In this document: piece by piece, positions 38,011 through 48,261 of the stretch
Layout: each line of letters opens with the position of its first letter
Position numbering within the stretch: position 1 is the first letter of the stretch
Assembly (NCBI RefSeq): GCF_023546765.1
Contig: NZ_CP097484.1
Span: 1,057,501-1,121,500 of the forward strand
Direction of reading: 5' to 3'
DNA: 64,000 nt
Source: Methylobacterium tardum
Lineage (GTDB): Bacteria; Pseudomonadota; Alphaproteobacteria; Rhizobiales; Beijerinckiaceae
Position numbers and translations under genes: made by a program
The notes under the pieces: model-generated
The model's input: only the letters and a program-made list of their open reading frames with translations
Told to the model about the DNA's origin: nothing
Databases searched by the model: none

Positions 38011-39573
38011 TCAGGCAGCGATCGGCCTGGGCTGATGTTGGGTCCAGTTCCACGGCAACAGATCGTCGATGTGCTGGGCCGGATGGTCGGGCAGACGGCT
38101 GAGCACATCGGCGAGCCATGCCTGCGCATTGATGCCGTTGAGCTTGGCGGTCTCGATCAGCGTGTAGAGGGCGGCCGCGCGATGGCCGCCGGCATCCGAG
38201 CCAGCGAAGGTCCAGTTGCGGCGGCCTACCGCGATCGGCCGGAGCGCCCGTTCGGCGGCGTTGTTCGACAGGCAGGCACGCCCGTCGCCGAGGAAAAGGA
38301 TGAAGGCGCTCCAGCGCTTGAGCATGTAGTCGATCGCTTGCGCCACCGGAGCCTTGGCCGAGAGCTTGGCGCGGTTCTGCCGTAGCCACGCTTCCAACTC
38401 GGCGACGAGGGCGGCCGAGCGGGTGCGACGGTGCGCGCGGCGTTCATCGGCGGCAAGACCGTTGGTGGCGCGCTCGGTGGCGAAGATCGCATCGATCCGC
38501 GCCACCGCCTCGATCGCGATCGGAGCCTTCCTGAGCTCGGCCAGCTCGAAGAACTTGCGTCGGGCATGCGCCCAGCAGGCCGCCTCGCGCAGCGGGCCTA
38601 GTTTGCGGCCGGGTTCGTACAGCCGACCGAACCCGGAGAAGGCGTCCGCCTGCACGAGGCCGTGGAAGTCGCCCAGCCAAGTCTCGGCATGCGCGCCGGA
38701 GCGGTCGGGGGAGTAGAAGTAGGCGACAGCCGGCGGCTCGGGACCGCCGAAGGGACGGTCGTCACGCACCACCGTCCAGAGCCGGCCCGTGCGGGTCTTG
38801 CCCTTGGCCAGGACCGGGACGGGCGTGTCGTCGAGATGCAGGCGCTCAGCCCCTCGAACATGGGCCTCGATCCGGGTGACCAGGGGCGACAGGGCGGTCG
38901 TCACCGCTCCGACCCAGCCGGCCAGCGTCGAGACGTCGATCGGTACGCCCTCGTGGGCGAAGCGCTGGCTCTGGCGATGCAGCGGCAGGTGCAGGCCGAA
39001 CTTGGCCATCATCACCTCGGCGAGGAGGTTCGGGCCCGCGCGTCCGCGCGGGATCGGATGGAATGGGGCCGGAGCCTGCGCGATCGTCTCGCAGTCGCTG
39101 CACGAGACGCGCTCGCGTACGTGCTGGATCACGACCCAGCGCGCCGGGATCCGCTCCAGGGTCTCGGTGACGTCCTCGCCGAGGTGACGAAGGCGCGCTC
39201 CGCCGCAACAGGCGCAGGTCGTCGGGCCGGGATGGACGACGCGCTCGCGTGGCAGGTGCTCGGGCAGAGGCCGGCGGGCGGGCTTGCGCCGCGAGGAAGC
39301 CGCACCGGAGAGCGCTTCGGGCTCGGCGGTCGCCTGCGCTCGGGTCTCGGCCAGCGTCTCCTCCAGATCCTCCAGGACGAGTTCGAGCTGGTCGATCCGG
39401 GCGCTGCGCTCCGAGGAGGTCCCGAACCGTTCTCGCCGCAGCCGGGCGACCTCCAGCTTCAGCCGTTCGACCGCGATCTCCGAGGCGAGCCGGGCCGCCC
39501 GCTCGGCCAGGATCATGGCGTGGGCGGCGGCGAGATCGGTGGGAAGCGGCGGGGGCTCGGGCGCGTTCGGCAC
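38011..39573 (-). CDS. tnpC: IS66 transposase TnpC
   Basis: A 520-residue DDE transposase of the IS66 family. It begins with a coiled-coil leucine-zipper-like region (ERLKLEVARLRRERFGTSSE), then a zinc-finger TCACCGGARL with ERVSCSDCE, then the catalytic core with RLHLDDTPVPVL, VQADAFSGFG, and CLSNNAAERALRPIAVGRRN, which holds the final Glu. The C-terminal tail is the usual IS66 DDE_Tnp_IS66_C region. Full length, no break. Confidence 0.93.
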   Translation of the reverse strand: MPNAPEPPPLPTDLAAAHAMILAERAARLASEIAVERLKLEVARLRRERFGTSSERSARIDQLELVLEDLEETLAETRAQATAEPEALSGAASSRRKPARRPLPEHLPRERVVHPGPTTCACCGGARLRHLGEDVTETLERIPARWVVIQHVRERVSCSDCETIAQAPAPFHPIPRGRAGPNLLAEVMMAKFGLHLPLHRQSQRFAHEGVPIDVSTLAGWVGAVTTALSPLVTRIEAHVRGAERLHLDDTPVPVLAKGKTRTGRLWTVVRDDRPFGGPEPPAVAYFYSPDRSGAHAETWLGDFHGLVQADAFSGFGRLYEPGRKLGPLREAACWAHARRKFFELAELRKAPIAIEAVARIDAIFATERATNGLAADERRAHRRTRSAALVAELEAWLRQNRAKLSAKAPVAQAIDYMLKRWSAFILFLGDGRACLSNNAAERALRPIAVGRRNWTFAGSDAGGHRAAALYTLIETAKLNGINAQAWLADVLSRLPDHPAQHIDDLLPWNWTQHQPRPIAA

Positions 39574-39618
39574 GCTCGAGAGAAGAGCATATTCTTCAAG
39601 CGCTGTAACGCGTTATCC

Positions 39619-39966
39619 TCAGCCGAGAGCGCTCGGACGCCAGCTCTCCTGCGGCATCCGCCAGTCGATCCCCGAGAGCAGGTAGCCGAGTTGCGCCGTC
39701 GAGATCGTCACGGCTCCATCCGCCACCGAGGGCCACAGGAAACGGCCGCGGTCGAGCCGTTTCGTGTAGAGGCACGCGCCTTGGCCATCGTGCCAGATCA
39801 CCTTGATCAGGTCGCCGCGCCGTCCGCGGAACACGAACAGATGCCCGCCATGGGGATCGCGCTTGAGCGTCTCCTGGACGATCAGGCCGAGACTGGAAAA
39901 GCCCTTGCGCATGTCGGTGTGGCCGGTGGCCAGCCACACCCGCACGTTGGCCGGCAGCGGGATCAT
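39619..39966 (-). CDS. tnpB: IS66 accessory protein TnpB
   Basis: A 115-residue IS66 Orf2 protein. It contains VWLATGHTDMRKGFSSLG, FRGRRGDLIKVIWHDGQG and LDRGRFLWP, the conserved blocks of the family. Its start overlaps the end of tnpA (ATGA at 39963-39966), so the two are translationally coupled. Needed for IS66 transposition in tested relatives. Confidence 0.93.
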   Translation of the reverse strand: MIPLPANVRVWLATGHTDMRKGFSSLGLIVQETLKRDPHGGHLFVFRGRRGDLIKVIWHDGQGACLYTKRLDRGRFLWPSVADGAVTISTAQLGYLLSGIDWRMPQESWRPSALG

Positions 39967-40352
39967 CGACCCTCCAGGGCGTCGAGCACCCGCCGAAACG
40001 CCGCTGCATCGACGTCGGAGCCGACCCGAACGCGCCGGCCTCTGCCGAGATCGATCTCGATCACTCCGCCGGAGCGACGGCCGCGGTTGTGCGCTCGACC
40101 AGGCTCGACCGTCATCGCGGCGGACGTGGGAGTGATCACGACGGGGACCAGCGCTGGCGTGGGAGCACCGACACGCTCGCACAGCAACTTGCGCCAGCGG
40201 AACAGCTGACTGACGTGGAGACCGGCCCGGCGGGCGACATCCGAGGTCGACACACCCGGTTCAAACGAAGCGGCGACCAACCGCTCCTTCTCCGCCAGCG
40301 TCCAGCGTCGACGCCGCTCGGCTCTCACCAGTTCGATACCCGCCTGGGTCAT
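39963..40352 (-). CDS. tnpA: IS66 accessory protein TnpA
   Basis: A 129-residue DNA-binding protein with a helix-turn-helix of the transposase_8 type: RRRWTLAEKERLVAAS and DVARRAGLHVSQLFRWRK. First gene of the IS66 operon; ATG 40352 is preferred to TTG 40358. Full length. Confidence 0.9.
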   Translation of the reverse strand: MTQAGIELVRAERRRRWTLAEKERLVAASFEPGVSTSDVARRAGLHVSQLFRWRKLLCERVGAPTPALVPVVITPTSAAMTVEPGRAHNRGRRSGGVIEIDLGRGRRVRVGSDVDAAAFRRVLDALEGR

Positions 40353-40998
40353 GCTCAAGGTCCTAGGATTACTCCTATGACCTCAGCCTCAACGGGCCAA
40401 CTCACAAGGCGGCCTTCGCCGGATGCGTACTCATGTACATCCGGCCATACACATGGAGGACGCCCTGAGATCAGCCGAGACCCGGTCACTTGACAGTTAT
40501 TGGCATGAGGCGTGGAAGGCAGGCAAGTCTACAGACGTGCCTTATCTTATAAAAATCGACGTCGATGGGCATGAAACGGAAATATTGCGCGGCGCCAAGA
40601 ACGCACTAATCTTTACTTCGTGCCAGATAGTCGAGACCACATTGCCGCACTTGCCTGAACGCTGCGCCTTGGCGGAGAAGGCCGGGATGCATCTTTGAGA
40701 CATCGCGGACATCAGCTTTTATCGCGGCAGTCTGTATCAACTGGATCTGGTGTTCATCTCAGGCCAGGGGACGGCGAAGAACCCGAATCTGAATGCCAGC
40801 GTGTCGATCGGGGTTGGCGAGATAGATCAGACACAATGGTACAACCATCAGGCGTCGGATGAATGACTTGGGTTCACCTATGCCGCCGGGCGCTGCCGTC
40901 TGTGCCGCCCCGAGCGGCCGCCGACGCAATCCGATCGTATGATGATAGACAGCGAGGGTCGGGAGAGCGGCCGCCCGAGTGAGTGGCAGGGCGCGGGT

Positions 40999-41712
40999 TC
41001 AGGGCTCGCCCTCTGTCGTTGCGTGCAGGCTATACCAAGCGGCAGGGTCGAACGGCTCGAATGCGATCCGCATTCTCGGGTCTAAGCGACGGATGAGGCC
41101 CTCTGCGCGATCGGGTATGAAGACGAGGTCGCACTGGTAGAGACATCCGTCATAATAGGTCATATCGACGATGTCCCACAGGGTTAGCCCGGCGGCCTCG
41201 GCCAGCCTGAGACGTTCAGGCAGGTGATGAAGCGTCGTCTCAACGATCAGACAGGAGGCGCCGAAGAGTGCCCTCCTGGCCCCCTTCAGGATCTCTGTCT
41301 CGTGCCCATCTACGTCGATCTTTACGAGGTAAGGTTTTGCCGGCGATGTCTCGTCGACGTACCCGTCCAGCGTCTTGCGTTGCACCGTCCTCAGGCTCGC
41401 CTCATGTCCTTCCGCCGGACTGACGTGACTGACGACGCCGTCGGCGTCGGCACGCACCTCCCTCAGTAAGAGCGGGCCATATCGATCTGAGAGAGCAACG
41501 GGCTCAAGTTTGTAATTGAGGCCCGCGTAGGCACGGTGAATGGACTCGTGATACTCCACCACCGGTTCGAACAGGATATGGGGCAAATTCGAGAAAAGCT
41601 GGCGCAGGTCCGGACTGTCCCGCTGGACGCCGACGTCGATGACCGTGCCAACATTCAAACCTGCGCGGAGCAGAGTCTGTACCGAATCCCACTTCGTCAA
41701 TCTACGTTGCAA
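40999..41712 (-). CDS. FkbM-family SAM-dependent methyltransferase
   Basis: A 237-residue intact paralogue of the IS66-disrupted gene. SAM motif I is VIDVGVQRDSPD, the ribose site is ILFEPVVEY, and the signature is LVKIDVDGHETEILKGARRA. The end LYQCDLVFIPDRAEG and WYSLHATTEG is also shared. It uses TTG 41712 as start, six bases after GAGGAGC, and the disrupted paralogue has GTG at the same place, so a weak start codon is conserved in both. Likely methylates a sugar of the glycan. It is divergent from the UXS-like gene. Confidence 0.87.
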   Translation of the reverse strand: MQRRLTKWDSVQTLLRAGLNVGTVIDVGVQRDSPDLRQLFSNLPHILFEPVVEYHESIHRAYAGLNYKLEPVALSDRYGPLLLREVRADADGVVSHVSPAEGHEASLRTVQRKTLDGYVDETSPAKPYLVKIDVDGHETEILKGARRALFGASCLIVETTLHHLPERLRLAEAAGLTLWDIVDMTYYDGCLYQCDLVFIPDRAEGLIRRLDPRMRIAFEPFDPAAWYSLHATTEGEP

Positions 41713-41886
41713 GACCAGCTCCTCAGACTCGTCGTTCCGGCTTCATTAGCACGGGTGCAGAAGCGGGACTACGAGCGATGAGGGTACGGGCTGGAACCGC
41801 GGAACGGGTCAAAAGGGCTGCGGCTCCAGCAGGAGCATTGTCCGTCAGCGAAGAGAGTGCGCACGGACGAATCGAGGGCGATCTTA

Positions 41887-42837
41887 ATGCGGTATGGCGA
41901 TACGAAGAGGATCCTCGTAACCGGAGGGGCGGGATTTATCGGGTCGCACCTGTGCGAACGCCTCTTGGCTCGCGGTCACAACGTGCTGTGCGTCGACAAT
42001 TTCTTCACCGGTACACGCGCCAATGTCGCTCATCTACTCGGTGAGCCGCGCTTCGAATTGATGCGGCACGACGTGACGTTTCCGCTATACGTCGAAGTTG
42101 ATGAAATATTCAATCTAGCATGTCCGGCATCGCCGGTGCACTACCAGTTCGATCCAGTGCAGACGACCAAGACCAGTGTCATCGGTGCGATCAACATGCT
42201 CGGCTTAGCCAAACGCGTCAAAGCCAAAATTTTGCAGGCGTCGACTTCTGAGGTCTACGGCGACCCCGAAATCCACCCGCAGTCTGAAGATTACTGGGGA
42301 CGCGTGAATCCAATCGGCTTTCGTTCGTGCTATGACGAAGGCAAACGTTGCGCGGAGACGCTTTTTTTTGACTATCGCAGGCAGCATGACTTGCCGATAA
42401 AAGTTGTGCGCATCTTTAACACCTATGGCCCGCGGATGCACCCGAACGACGGTCGAGTGGTGTCCAATCTGATACTGCAAGCTTTGCGCGGAGAACACAT
42501 TACGCTGTATGGCGATGGGCAGCAGACACGGTCATTCTGCTATGTCGACGATCTGGTCGGAGGGCTTCTCGCGATGATGGAGAGCGGCCATGAGATCACC
42601 GGTCCGATAAATATCGGAAATCCTGTCGAAATCACCATCCGGCATTTGGCGGAGATCATCATAAATATGACCAGCTCGCGTTCTAAGCTCGTCAATAGGC
42701 CGCTTCCGCCGGATGATCCCCGTCAGCGACGTCCCGACATCACACTGGCCGACCGAACCCTCGACTGGCGGCCGTCCATCCAGTTGCATGAGGGCTTGCA
42801 ACGCACGATCTCATATTTCGCGGAGCTAACGCGATAG
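41887..42837 (+). CDS. UDP-glucuronate decarboxylase (UDP-xylose synthase)-like SDR
   Basis: A 316-residue extended SDR. It starts [20 protein letters not shown] (NAD site), then [26 protein letters not shown], and [13 protein letters not shown] with the catalytic Tyr and Lys. [20 protein letters not shown] and [13 protein letters not shown] are hallmark stretches of UXS enzymes, which convert UDP-glucuronate to UDP-xylose via a 4-keto intermediate. The Glu of YDEGK is the residue associated with decarboxylation. ATG 41887 follows GAGGG by eight bases. It is a likely donor supply for a pentose-adding enzyme in the locus. No UDP-glucose dehydrogenase is seen within the window. Confidence 0.9.
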   Translation: MRYGDTKRILVTGGAGFIGSHLCERLLARGHNVLCVDNFFTGTRANVAHLLGEPRFELMRHDVTFPLYVEVDEIFNLACPASPVHYQFDPVQTTKTSVIGAINMLGLAKRVKAKILQASTSEVYGDPEIHPQSEDYWGRVNPIGFRSCYDEGKRCAETLFFDYRRQHDLPIKVVRIFNTYGPRMHPNDGRVVSNLILQALRGEHITLYGDGQQTRSFCYVDDLVGGLLAMMESGHEITGPINIGNPVEITIRHLAEIIINMTSSRSKLVNRPLPPDDPRQRRPDITLADRTLDWRPSIQLHEGLQRTISYFAELTR

Positions 42838-43034
42838 AATCGCACTGCGCTGACGCGATCTGTGAAGGCCCCGCTCAAGGCGAGATCCTGGTTCGGCGCC
42901 CGCGCGCTTCCTCCGGCAGCCTGGGAACGCCGGTCGAGTCCGGCGCAGTGACAACCGATCCATAGGAGGACGGCCTCATGAAGTAGCCCCCTAAATGACG
43001 GGACAGGGGCTCACGCTTGTGGAAGTGTGTGCCT

Positions 43035-43453
43035 ATGACCGACCGTATGGTGAGTTCGAACGACCCGCCCCGCGCCGAACGCGTCGAGGTGATCACCTCC
43101 GTCCAGCGGCGTCGGCACTGGACTACGCAGGAGAAGGTGCGCCTCGCCGAGGAGACCTATCTGCCCGGCCAGTCTGTCTCGCTCGTCGCCCGCCGCCACG
43201 GGCTGAACGCCAACCAGCTGTTCACGTGGCGTCGGCTGATGGAGCGCGGCGCGTTCACGGCCGCCGGGGCTGGCGAAGAAGTGGTGCCCGCCTCCGAGCT
43301 GCGGGCTGCCTGAGCCACAGATCCGTGAGCTGCAGCGGCTCCTGGGCAAGAAGACGCTGGAGACCGAGATCCTGCGCGAGGCGATGGAGCGGGTCGCCGC
43401 CCCCAAAACGTTGCCCTCGCGCGTGACCTCGTGGCCGGGGGACGGCCGGTGAG
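43035..43453 (+). pseudogene. IS3-family OrfA, one frame break
   Basis: ATG 43035 opens a transposase_8-type helix-turn-helix (RRRHWTTQEKVRLAEETYL, RRHGLNANQLFTWRRL). The frame ends at TGA 43311-43313, but the leucine-zipper part IRELQRLLGKKTLETEILRE continues in the next frame to TGA at about 43453. One extra T at 43311 explains the break. A CCCCAAAA stretch at about 43401-43408 suits the -1 frameshift that normally fuses OrfA to OrfB. Confidence 0.7.
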
Positions 43454-44306
43454 CGCTGTGGCCGCAGCTTTGAGCGTATCGCGCCCGCACCTCGCCTCGT
43501 CCAGGCAGGCCTCCCCCGTCTGGAAGCCCATGGGCCGACGCGGCCGTCCGCCTGCACCCGACGCCGCGTTGCTCGGCGCGATCCAGGCGCTCATCGCGGA
43601 TCTGCCGACTTACGGCTATCGGCGCGTCCATGCCCTTCTGCGCCGGCAGGCCGAGCGGGATGGGCGGCCTGCGCCGAACGCCAAGCGGGTTTACCGGGTC
43701 ATGAAGGTGCACGGCCTCCTGCTCCAGCGACATGCGGGGGGAGCCGAGACGCGCCGTCACGAGGGCAAGGTGGCGGTGGCCGTGCGCAACACGCGCTGGT
43801 GCTCAGACGGGCTGGAGATCGCAGCAGAGAACGGTGAGCGGGTGCGCGCCGCCTTCGCGCTCGATTGCTGCGACCGGGAGGCGATGAGCTACGTGGCGAC
43901 CACGGCGGGCATCACGGGCGAGGACGTCCGCGACCTGATGGTGGCCGCCGTAGAGCATCGCTTCGGGGCGATCAACCAGCTGCCGAGCCTGATCGAGTGG
44001 CTGACTGACAACGGTAGCTGCTACGTGGCCCGCGACACTCGCCGCTTTGCCCGTGAACTTGGATTGGTGCCAAAGACAACGCCGCTGGAAAGCCCGCAGA
44101 GCAACGGCATGGCCGAGGCGTTCGTGCGAACCTTGAAACGCGATTACGTACGTGTCTCGGTGCTACCAGACGCCGAGAGCGTGCTGCGCCAGCTCCCCGT
44201 TTGGCTGGCACACTACAACAACCTTCATCCTCATCGTGCGCTCGGCTACCGTTCGCCGCGCGAGTTCATCGCCCGATCAACCCAGGAGACCCTGTCCGGT
44301 CTTTAG
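43431..44306 (+). CDS. IS3-family OrfB transposase (integrase core)
   Basis: A 291-residue rve-type DDE integrase. YGYRRVHALLRRQAERDG is the HTH_21 segment; the catalytic Asp residues are in RWCSDGLEI and WLTDNGSCYVA, and the Glu in SPQSNGMAEAFVRTLKRDYV. HPHRALGYRSPREF closes the domain. The native product probably starts from OrfA by frameshifting; the GTG at 43431 is only a formal start. Intact. Confidence 0.88.
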   Translation: MAGGRPVSAVAAALSVSRPHLASSRQASPVWKPMGRRGRPPAPDAALLGAIQALIADLPTYGYRRVHALLRRQAERDGRPAPNAKRVYRVMKVHGLLLQRHAGGAETRRHEGKVAVAVRNTRWCSDGLEIAAENGERVRAAFALDCCDREAMSYVATTAGITGEDVRDLMVAAVEHRFGAINQLPSLIEWLTDNGSCYVARDTRRFARELGLVPKTTPLESPQSNGMAEAFVRTLKRDYVRVSVLPDAESVLRQLPVWLAHYNNLHPHRALGYRSPREFIARSTQETLSGL

Positions 44307-44313
44307 GGGCAAC

Positions 44314-44735
44314 AACACCTCAATACGGCCCAGATCCCGCAATGGGTCTGCTGCCGGCGAGTGGCGGGGCGGTGGAAATGAGCCAGCCCTTCAAGCGTCC
44401 GCTCGACGAGCCAGTGATAGCGGCCGGGCCCCTCGCTGGTTCCGGTGCTGCAACGCGCGATGCGTGGTGTGATGCTGCGCGCCCGGCACTCGCGCCGGCA
44501 GCGGCGATGGTCGTAGCCCTTGTCGGGATGCGGCTTGTCCGGTCTGCGCCTACGCCACCGAAGCACGCCACTTGCGCATCCATGGCACGGTCAGTTGGTC
44601 AGACTCGTGTCCGACCCACTGGGGGGCATCGTGAGAGCATGGGCTAAGCGTTCGAACACGCCAGCCTGAGACAAACGCAAGAACCAGCGATATGCCGTAC
44701 TCATGCGAGAAGCTAAGCTGCAGATGCCGACACGT
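44314..44735 (-). pseudogene. IS5-family transposase remnant
   Basis: Minus-strand frames read YRWFLRLSQAGVFERLAHAL, then after a stop RPDKPHPDKGYDHRRCRREC, and YHWLVERTLEGLAHFHR, which are blocks of IS5 (IS427-like) transposases: the second Asp region and the final Glu. A stop and a frame change separate them and most of the N-terminus is missing. The remnant ends at the IS3 right end, so IS3 probably inserted into it. Confidence 0.8.
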
Positions 44736-44748
44736 GCATCTCTTGCGC

Positions 44749-46179
44749 CTACCGCCCGTAGATATCCTCGACGCGGATGATGTCGTCCTCGCCGGTATAG
44801 GAGCCGACCTGCACCTCGATCAGCTCCAGCGGGATCTTCCCCGGATTGGCCAGCCGGTGCATCGACCCGATCGGCAGGTAGACCGCCTCGTTCTCGTGGA
44901 CCAGAACCACCCGCTCGTCGATCGTCACCTCGGCGGTGCCGCGCACCACCACCCAGTGCTCCGCCCGGTGGTAGTGCTTCTGCAGCGACAGGCGGCCGCC
45001 CGGCACCACCTGGATCCGCTTCACCTGGAACCGCTCGCCGATGTCGATCCGCTGGTACCAACCCCACGGCCGGTACATCCGCAGATGCGCGTCCGCCTCC
45101 GGCTCACCTTTCGCCCGCAGCGCGGTCACCAGCTCCTTCACCTGCCCCGAGCGCGCCTTCGAGGCCACCAGCACCGCGTCGGGCGTGGACACCACCACCA
45201 CGTCCTCCAGGCCCACCACAGCGGTGACGCCGTCGCCCTGGCTGTGGACCAGGCTGTTCTTCGTCTCGATCAGCGACACCCGGCCCCGCACCGCGTTGCC
45301 GGCCTCATCGTGGTCCAGGACCTGCCAGACCGCGTCCCAGGTGCCGACATCCGACCAGGGGAACGACACCGGCAGCACGCCGGCCTGGGCGGTCCGCTCC
45401 ATCACCGCGTAGTCGATCGAGATCTTGGGGGCCTGGGCGAAGGCCGCCGCATCGAGGCGCACGAAGTCGAGGTCGGTCACCGCGGCTGCATAAGCCGCGC
45501 GCGCGGCCGCGAGCACGTCCGGCACGAACGCCTCCAGCTCGGCCAGCATCAGGTCGGCGCGGAAGAGGAAGTAGCCGGAGTTCCACAGCGCGCCCTCCGC
45601 AATCAGCGCCTCGGCGCCGGCCCGGTCGGGCTTCTCGACGAAGCGGGCGACGCGGGCGGCGCCCGGCGCCTCGGCGATCGGCTCGCCGCGGCGGATGTAG
45701 CCGTAATCGGTGGCGGGGCGGTCCGGCTCGATGCCCAGCGTCATGGTGTAGCCCGCCCGCGCGCCGGCGGCCGCGCGCACCACGGCGTCCACGAAGGCGG
45801 CGGTGTCGGGCACGACGTGGTCGGCGGCCATGATCAGCACGACCGCCTGCGGGTCGGTGGCCGCCGCGTGCAGCGCTGCCACCGCCACCGCGGCGGCCGA
45901 GTCGCGCCCCTGCGGCTCGAGCAGGATGTCGGCGGCAAGACCGAGCTGGTCGCGCTGCTCGGCGACGATGAACCGGGCCTCGGCCGAGGCGATCACGGTC
46001 GCCTTCGCGAACACGGCCGCGTCCGACACCCGTGCCAGCGTCGCCTGGAACGTCGAGCGCTCCGCGTCCACCAGCCGGGCGAACTGCTTGGGCATGCTCT
46101 CCCGCGAGGCCGGCCACAGCCGCGTCCCCGTCCCGCCGCACAGGATCACGGGTAGAACTTGGTTGCTCCAGTCGCTCAC
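44749..46179 (-). CDS. manC: Mannose-1-phosphate guanylyltransferase/mannose-6-phosphate isomerase
   Basis: A 476-residue bifunctional type II enzyme that makes GDP-mannose from mannose-1-phosphate and GTP and can interconvert fructose-6-P and mannose-6-P. PVILCGGTGTRLWPASRE is the pyrophosphorylase signature, FVEKPDR the second conserved site. The C-terminal cupin has SLQKHYHRAEHWVVVRG with the metal-binding histidines. Length matches AlgA/ManC/CpsB. The start is GTG 46179, six bases after GGAGA. It is the last gene of the minus-strand operon fcl-gmd-rmd-manC, supplying the common precursor for the other three enzymes. Confidence 0.95.
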   Translation of the reverse strand: MSDWSNQVLPVILCGGTGTRLWPASRESMPKQFARLVDAERSTFQATLARVSDAAVFAKATVIASAEARFIVAEQRDQLGLAADILLEPQGRDSAAAVAVAALHAAATDPQAVVLIMAADHVVPDTAAFVDAVVRAAAGARAGYTMTLGIEPDRPATDYGYIRRGEPIAEAPGAARVARFVEKPDRAGAEALIAEGALWNSGYFLFRADLMLAELEAFVPDVLAAARAAYAAAVTDLDFVRLDAAAFAQAPKISIDYAVMERTAQAGVLPVSFPWSDVGTWDAVWQVLDHDEAGNAVRGRVSLIETKNSLVHSQGDGVTAVVGLEDVVVVSTPDAVLVASKARSGQVKELVTALRAKGEPEADAHLRMYRPWGWYQRIDIGERFQVKRIQVVPGGRLSLQKHYHRAEHWVVVRGTAEVTIDERVVLVHENEAVYLPIGSMHRLANPGKIPLELIEVQVGSYTGEDDIIRVEDIYGR

Positions 46180-46199
46180 TTATTTCTCCGCAGCGTGTC

Positions 46200-47168
46200 T
46201 CACGATTCAGCGTCTGCCGCCCTAGTCCGTGCATCGTCCAAGATGCGAGCCAGAGTCACAGTCATATCGATCTTCGGCACCCACCCTGTGGCCAGCCGTA
46301 GGTGACGGGCGTCGCCGAACGCCAGCGGTACCTCGGATTGCCGCGCCCTTGTGGGATCGCGACGGACTTCTACGGCAACTCGGGACAGCCTCTTTAAGCC
46401 GATCAGTATGCTCTCGATGCTTCGCGGCTCACCAGAGCATATGTTGAAGGTCTGAGGACCACTAAACATCTCCGCACATTGAAGAATTTTGATATAGGCA
46501 CCCACAACATCCGAGACGTCGAGGAAGTCGCGCTGCACAGATAGGTTGCCCACTTCCACGAAGGGCGGTCGTTGCCCAACTTCGGCCAGCGCGATCTGAT
46601 GCGCGAAGGAGGCGATTGCAAAGGCCAGATCTTGTCGCGGGCCGATGTGATTGAAGGGACGCAGCACGATCGGCTTAAGACAAGTCCCTTCGGTCGACTT
46701 GAGCACTAGCTGCTCGCCCAACCACTTGGAATGAGCATAGGCGTTCATCGGCTGCGGTGCTGTCTGCTCGGTTACGGGGCACCCGCCGATGAACGCGCGT
46801 CCGTAGACCTCGCCCGAGCTAACGAAAGCGAAAATGCAAGGCTCTCCGATCCGCTCGAGAGTGTCGATCAGATCGTACACCGCTCCGAAGTTGAGACGCC
46901 ACGTGTCAAACTTTGATGTGTCAGCGCGAACAATCGGCGATTCGGCCGCAAGGTGAAGCACGTCAGTGGGCCGGAAGGTGCCGATCCGCCTCGCGACCGC
47001 GATTGGATCAACGAGGTCGAGCCGCTCGTAGGAAACTCCGTCCGGCACTTTGAGCAAATCGCGACGCCCGACGCCTAGGATTTCGGCCGAGGCGAAGGCA
47101 TCGCGAACACCTTGGAGAACGTGGCCACCTACGAACCCGGAGGCGCCAGTGACGAGAATGCGCCTCAT
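46200..47168 (-). CDS. rmd: GDP-4-keto-6-deoxy-D-mannose reductase-like SDR (GDP-D-rhamnose forming)
   Basis: A 322-residue extended SDR. ILVTGASGFVGGHVL is the NAD(P) site, YAHSKWLGEQ the catalytic Tyr-x3-Lys region, FVSSGEVYGRAF the Ser/Thr site. The stretch VLRPFNHIGPRQDLAFAIAS, and DFLDVSDVV, resemble RMD, which reduces the 4-keto group to give GDP-D-rhamnose. It lies 16 bp after gmd in the same operon, which supplies its substrate. Confusion with another NDP-hexose reductase or epimerase is possible, so the symbol is a best guess from sequence and context. Confidence 0.78.
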   Translation of the reverse strand: MRRILVTGASGFVGGHVLQGVRDAFASAEILGVGRRDLLKVPDGVSYERLDLVDPIAVARRIGTFRPTDVLHLAAESPIVRADTSKFDTWRLNFGAVYDLIDTLERIGEPCIFAFVSSGEVYGRAFIGGCPVTEQTAPQPMNAYAHSKWLGEQLVLKSTEGTCLKPIVLRPFNHIGPRQDLAFAIASFAHQIALAEVGQRPPFVEVGNLSVQRDFLDVSDVVGAYIKILQCAEMFSGPQTFNICSGEPRSIESILIGLKRLSRVAVEVRRDPTRARQSEVPLAFGDARHLRLATGWVPKIDMTVTLARILDDARTRAADAES

Positions 47169-47184
47169 GTTTTGACGTGTCGGC

Positions 47185-48222
<1,038 letters not shown>

Positions 48223-48261
48223 TCAAGGCTAACCAAGCCGATCACCATCGCCTTGATATTG

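Larger units (their letters stand above)
37968..40430 (-). mobile_element. IS66-family insertion sequence (tnpA-tnpB-tnpC)
   Basis: Ends are GTACGCCTGCGGTGAAGGCC at 37968 and, inverted from 40430, GTACGCATCCGGCGAAGGCC. TCATGTA flanks both ends (37961-37967 and 40431-40437), a 7-bp visible part of the 8-bp duplication usual for IS66. All three genes are intact, so the element may be active. It interrupts an FkbM methyltransferase gene. Confidence 0.92.
42983..44313 (+). mobile_element. IS3-family insertion sequence
   Basis: Related terminal sequences occur at the left end (about 42983-43010, GCCCCCTAAATGACGGGACA) and inverted at the right end (about 44286-44313, GCCCCTAAAGACCGGACAGG). The last base positions are approximate. 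It has the orfA/orfB layout of the family, and its right end abuts an IS5 remnant. No clear target duplication was found. Confidence 0.82.

Noticed and set aside
38662..40209. 515-codon plus-strand frame
   Set aside because: Opposite IS66 tnpC/tnpB, which have diagnostic motifs.
44692..46155. 487-codon plus-strand frame
   Set aside because: His/Arg-rich complement of manC.
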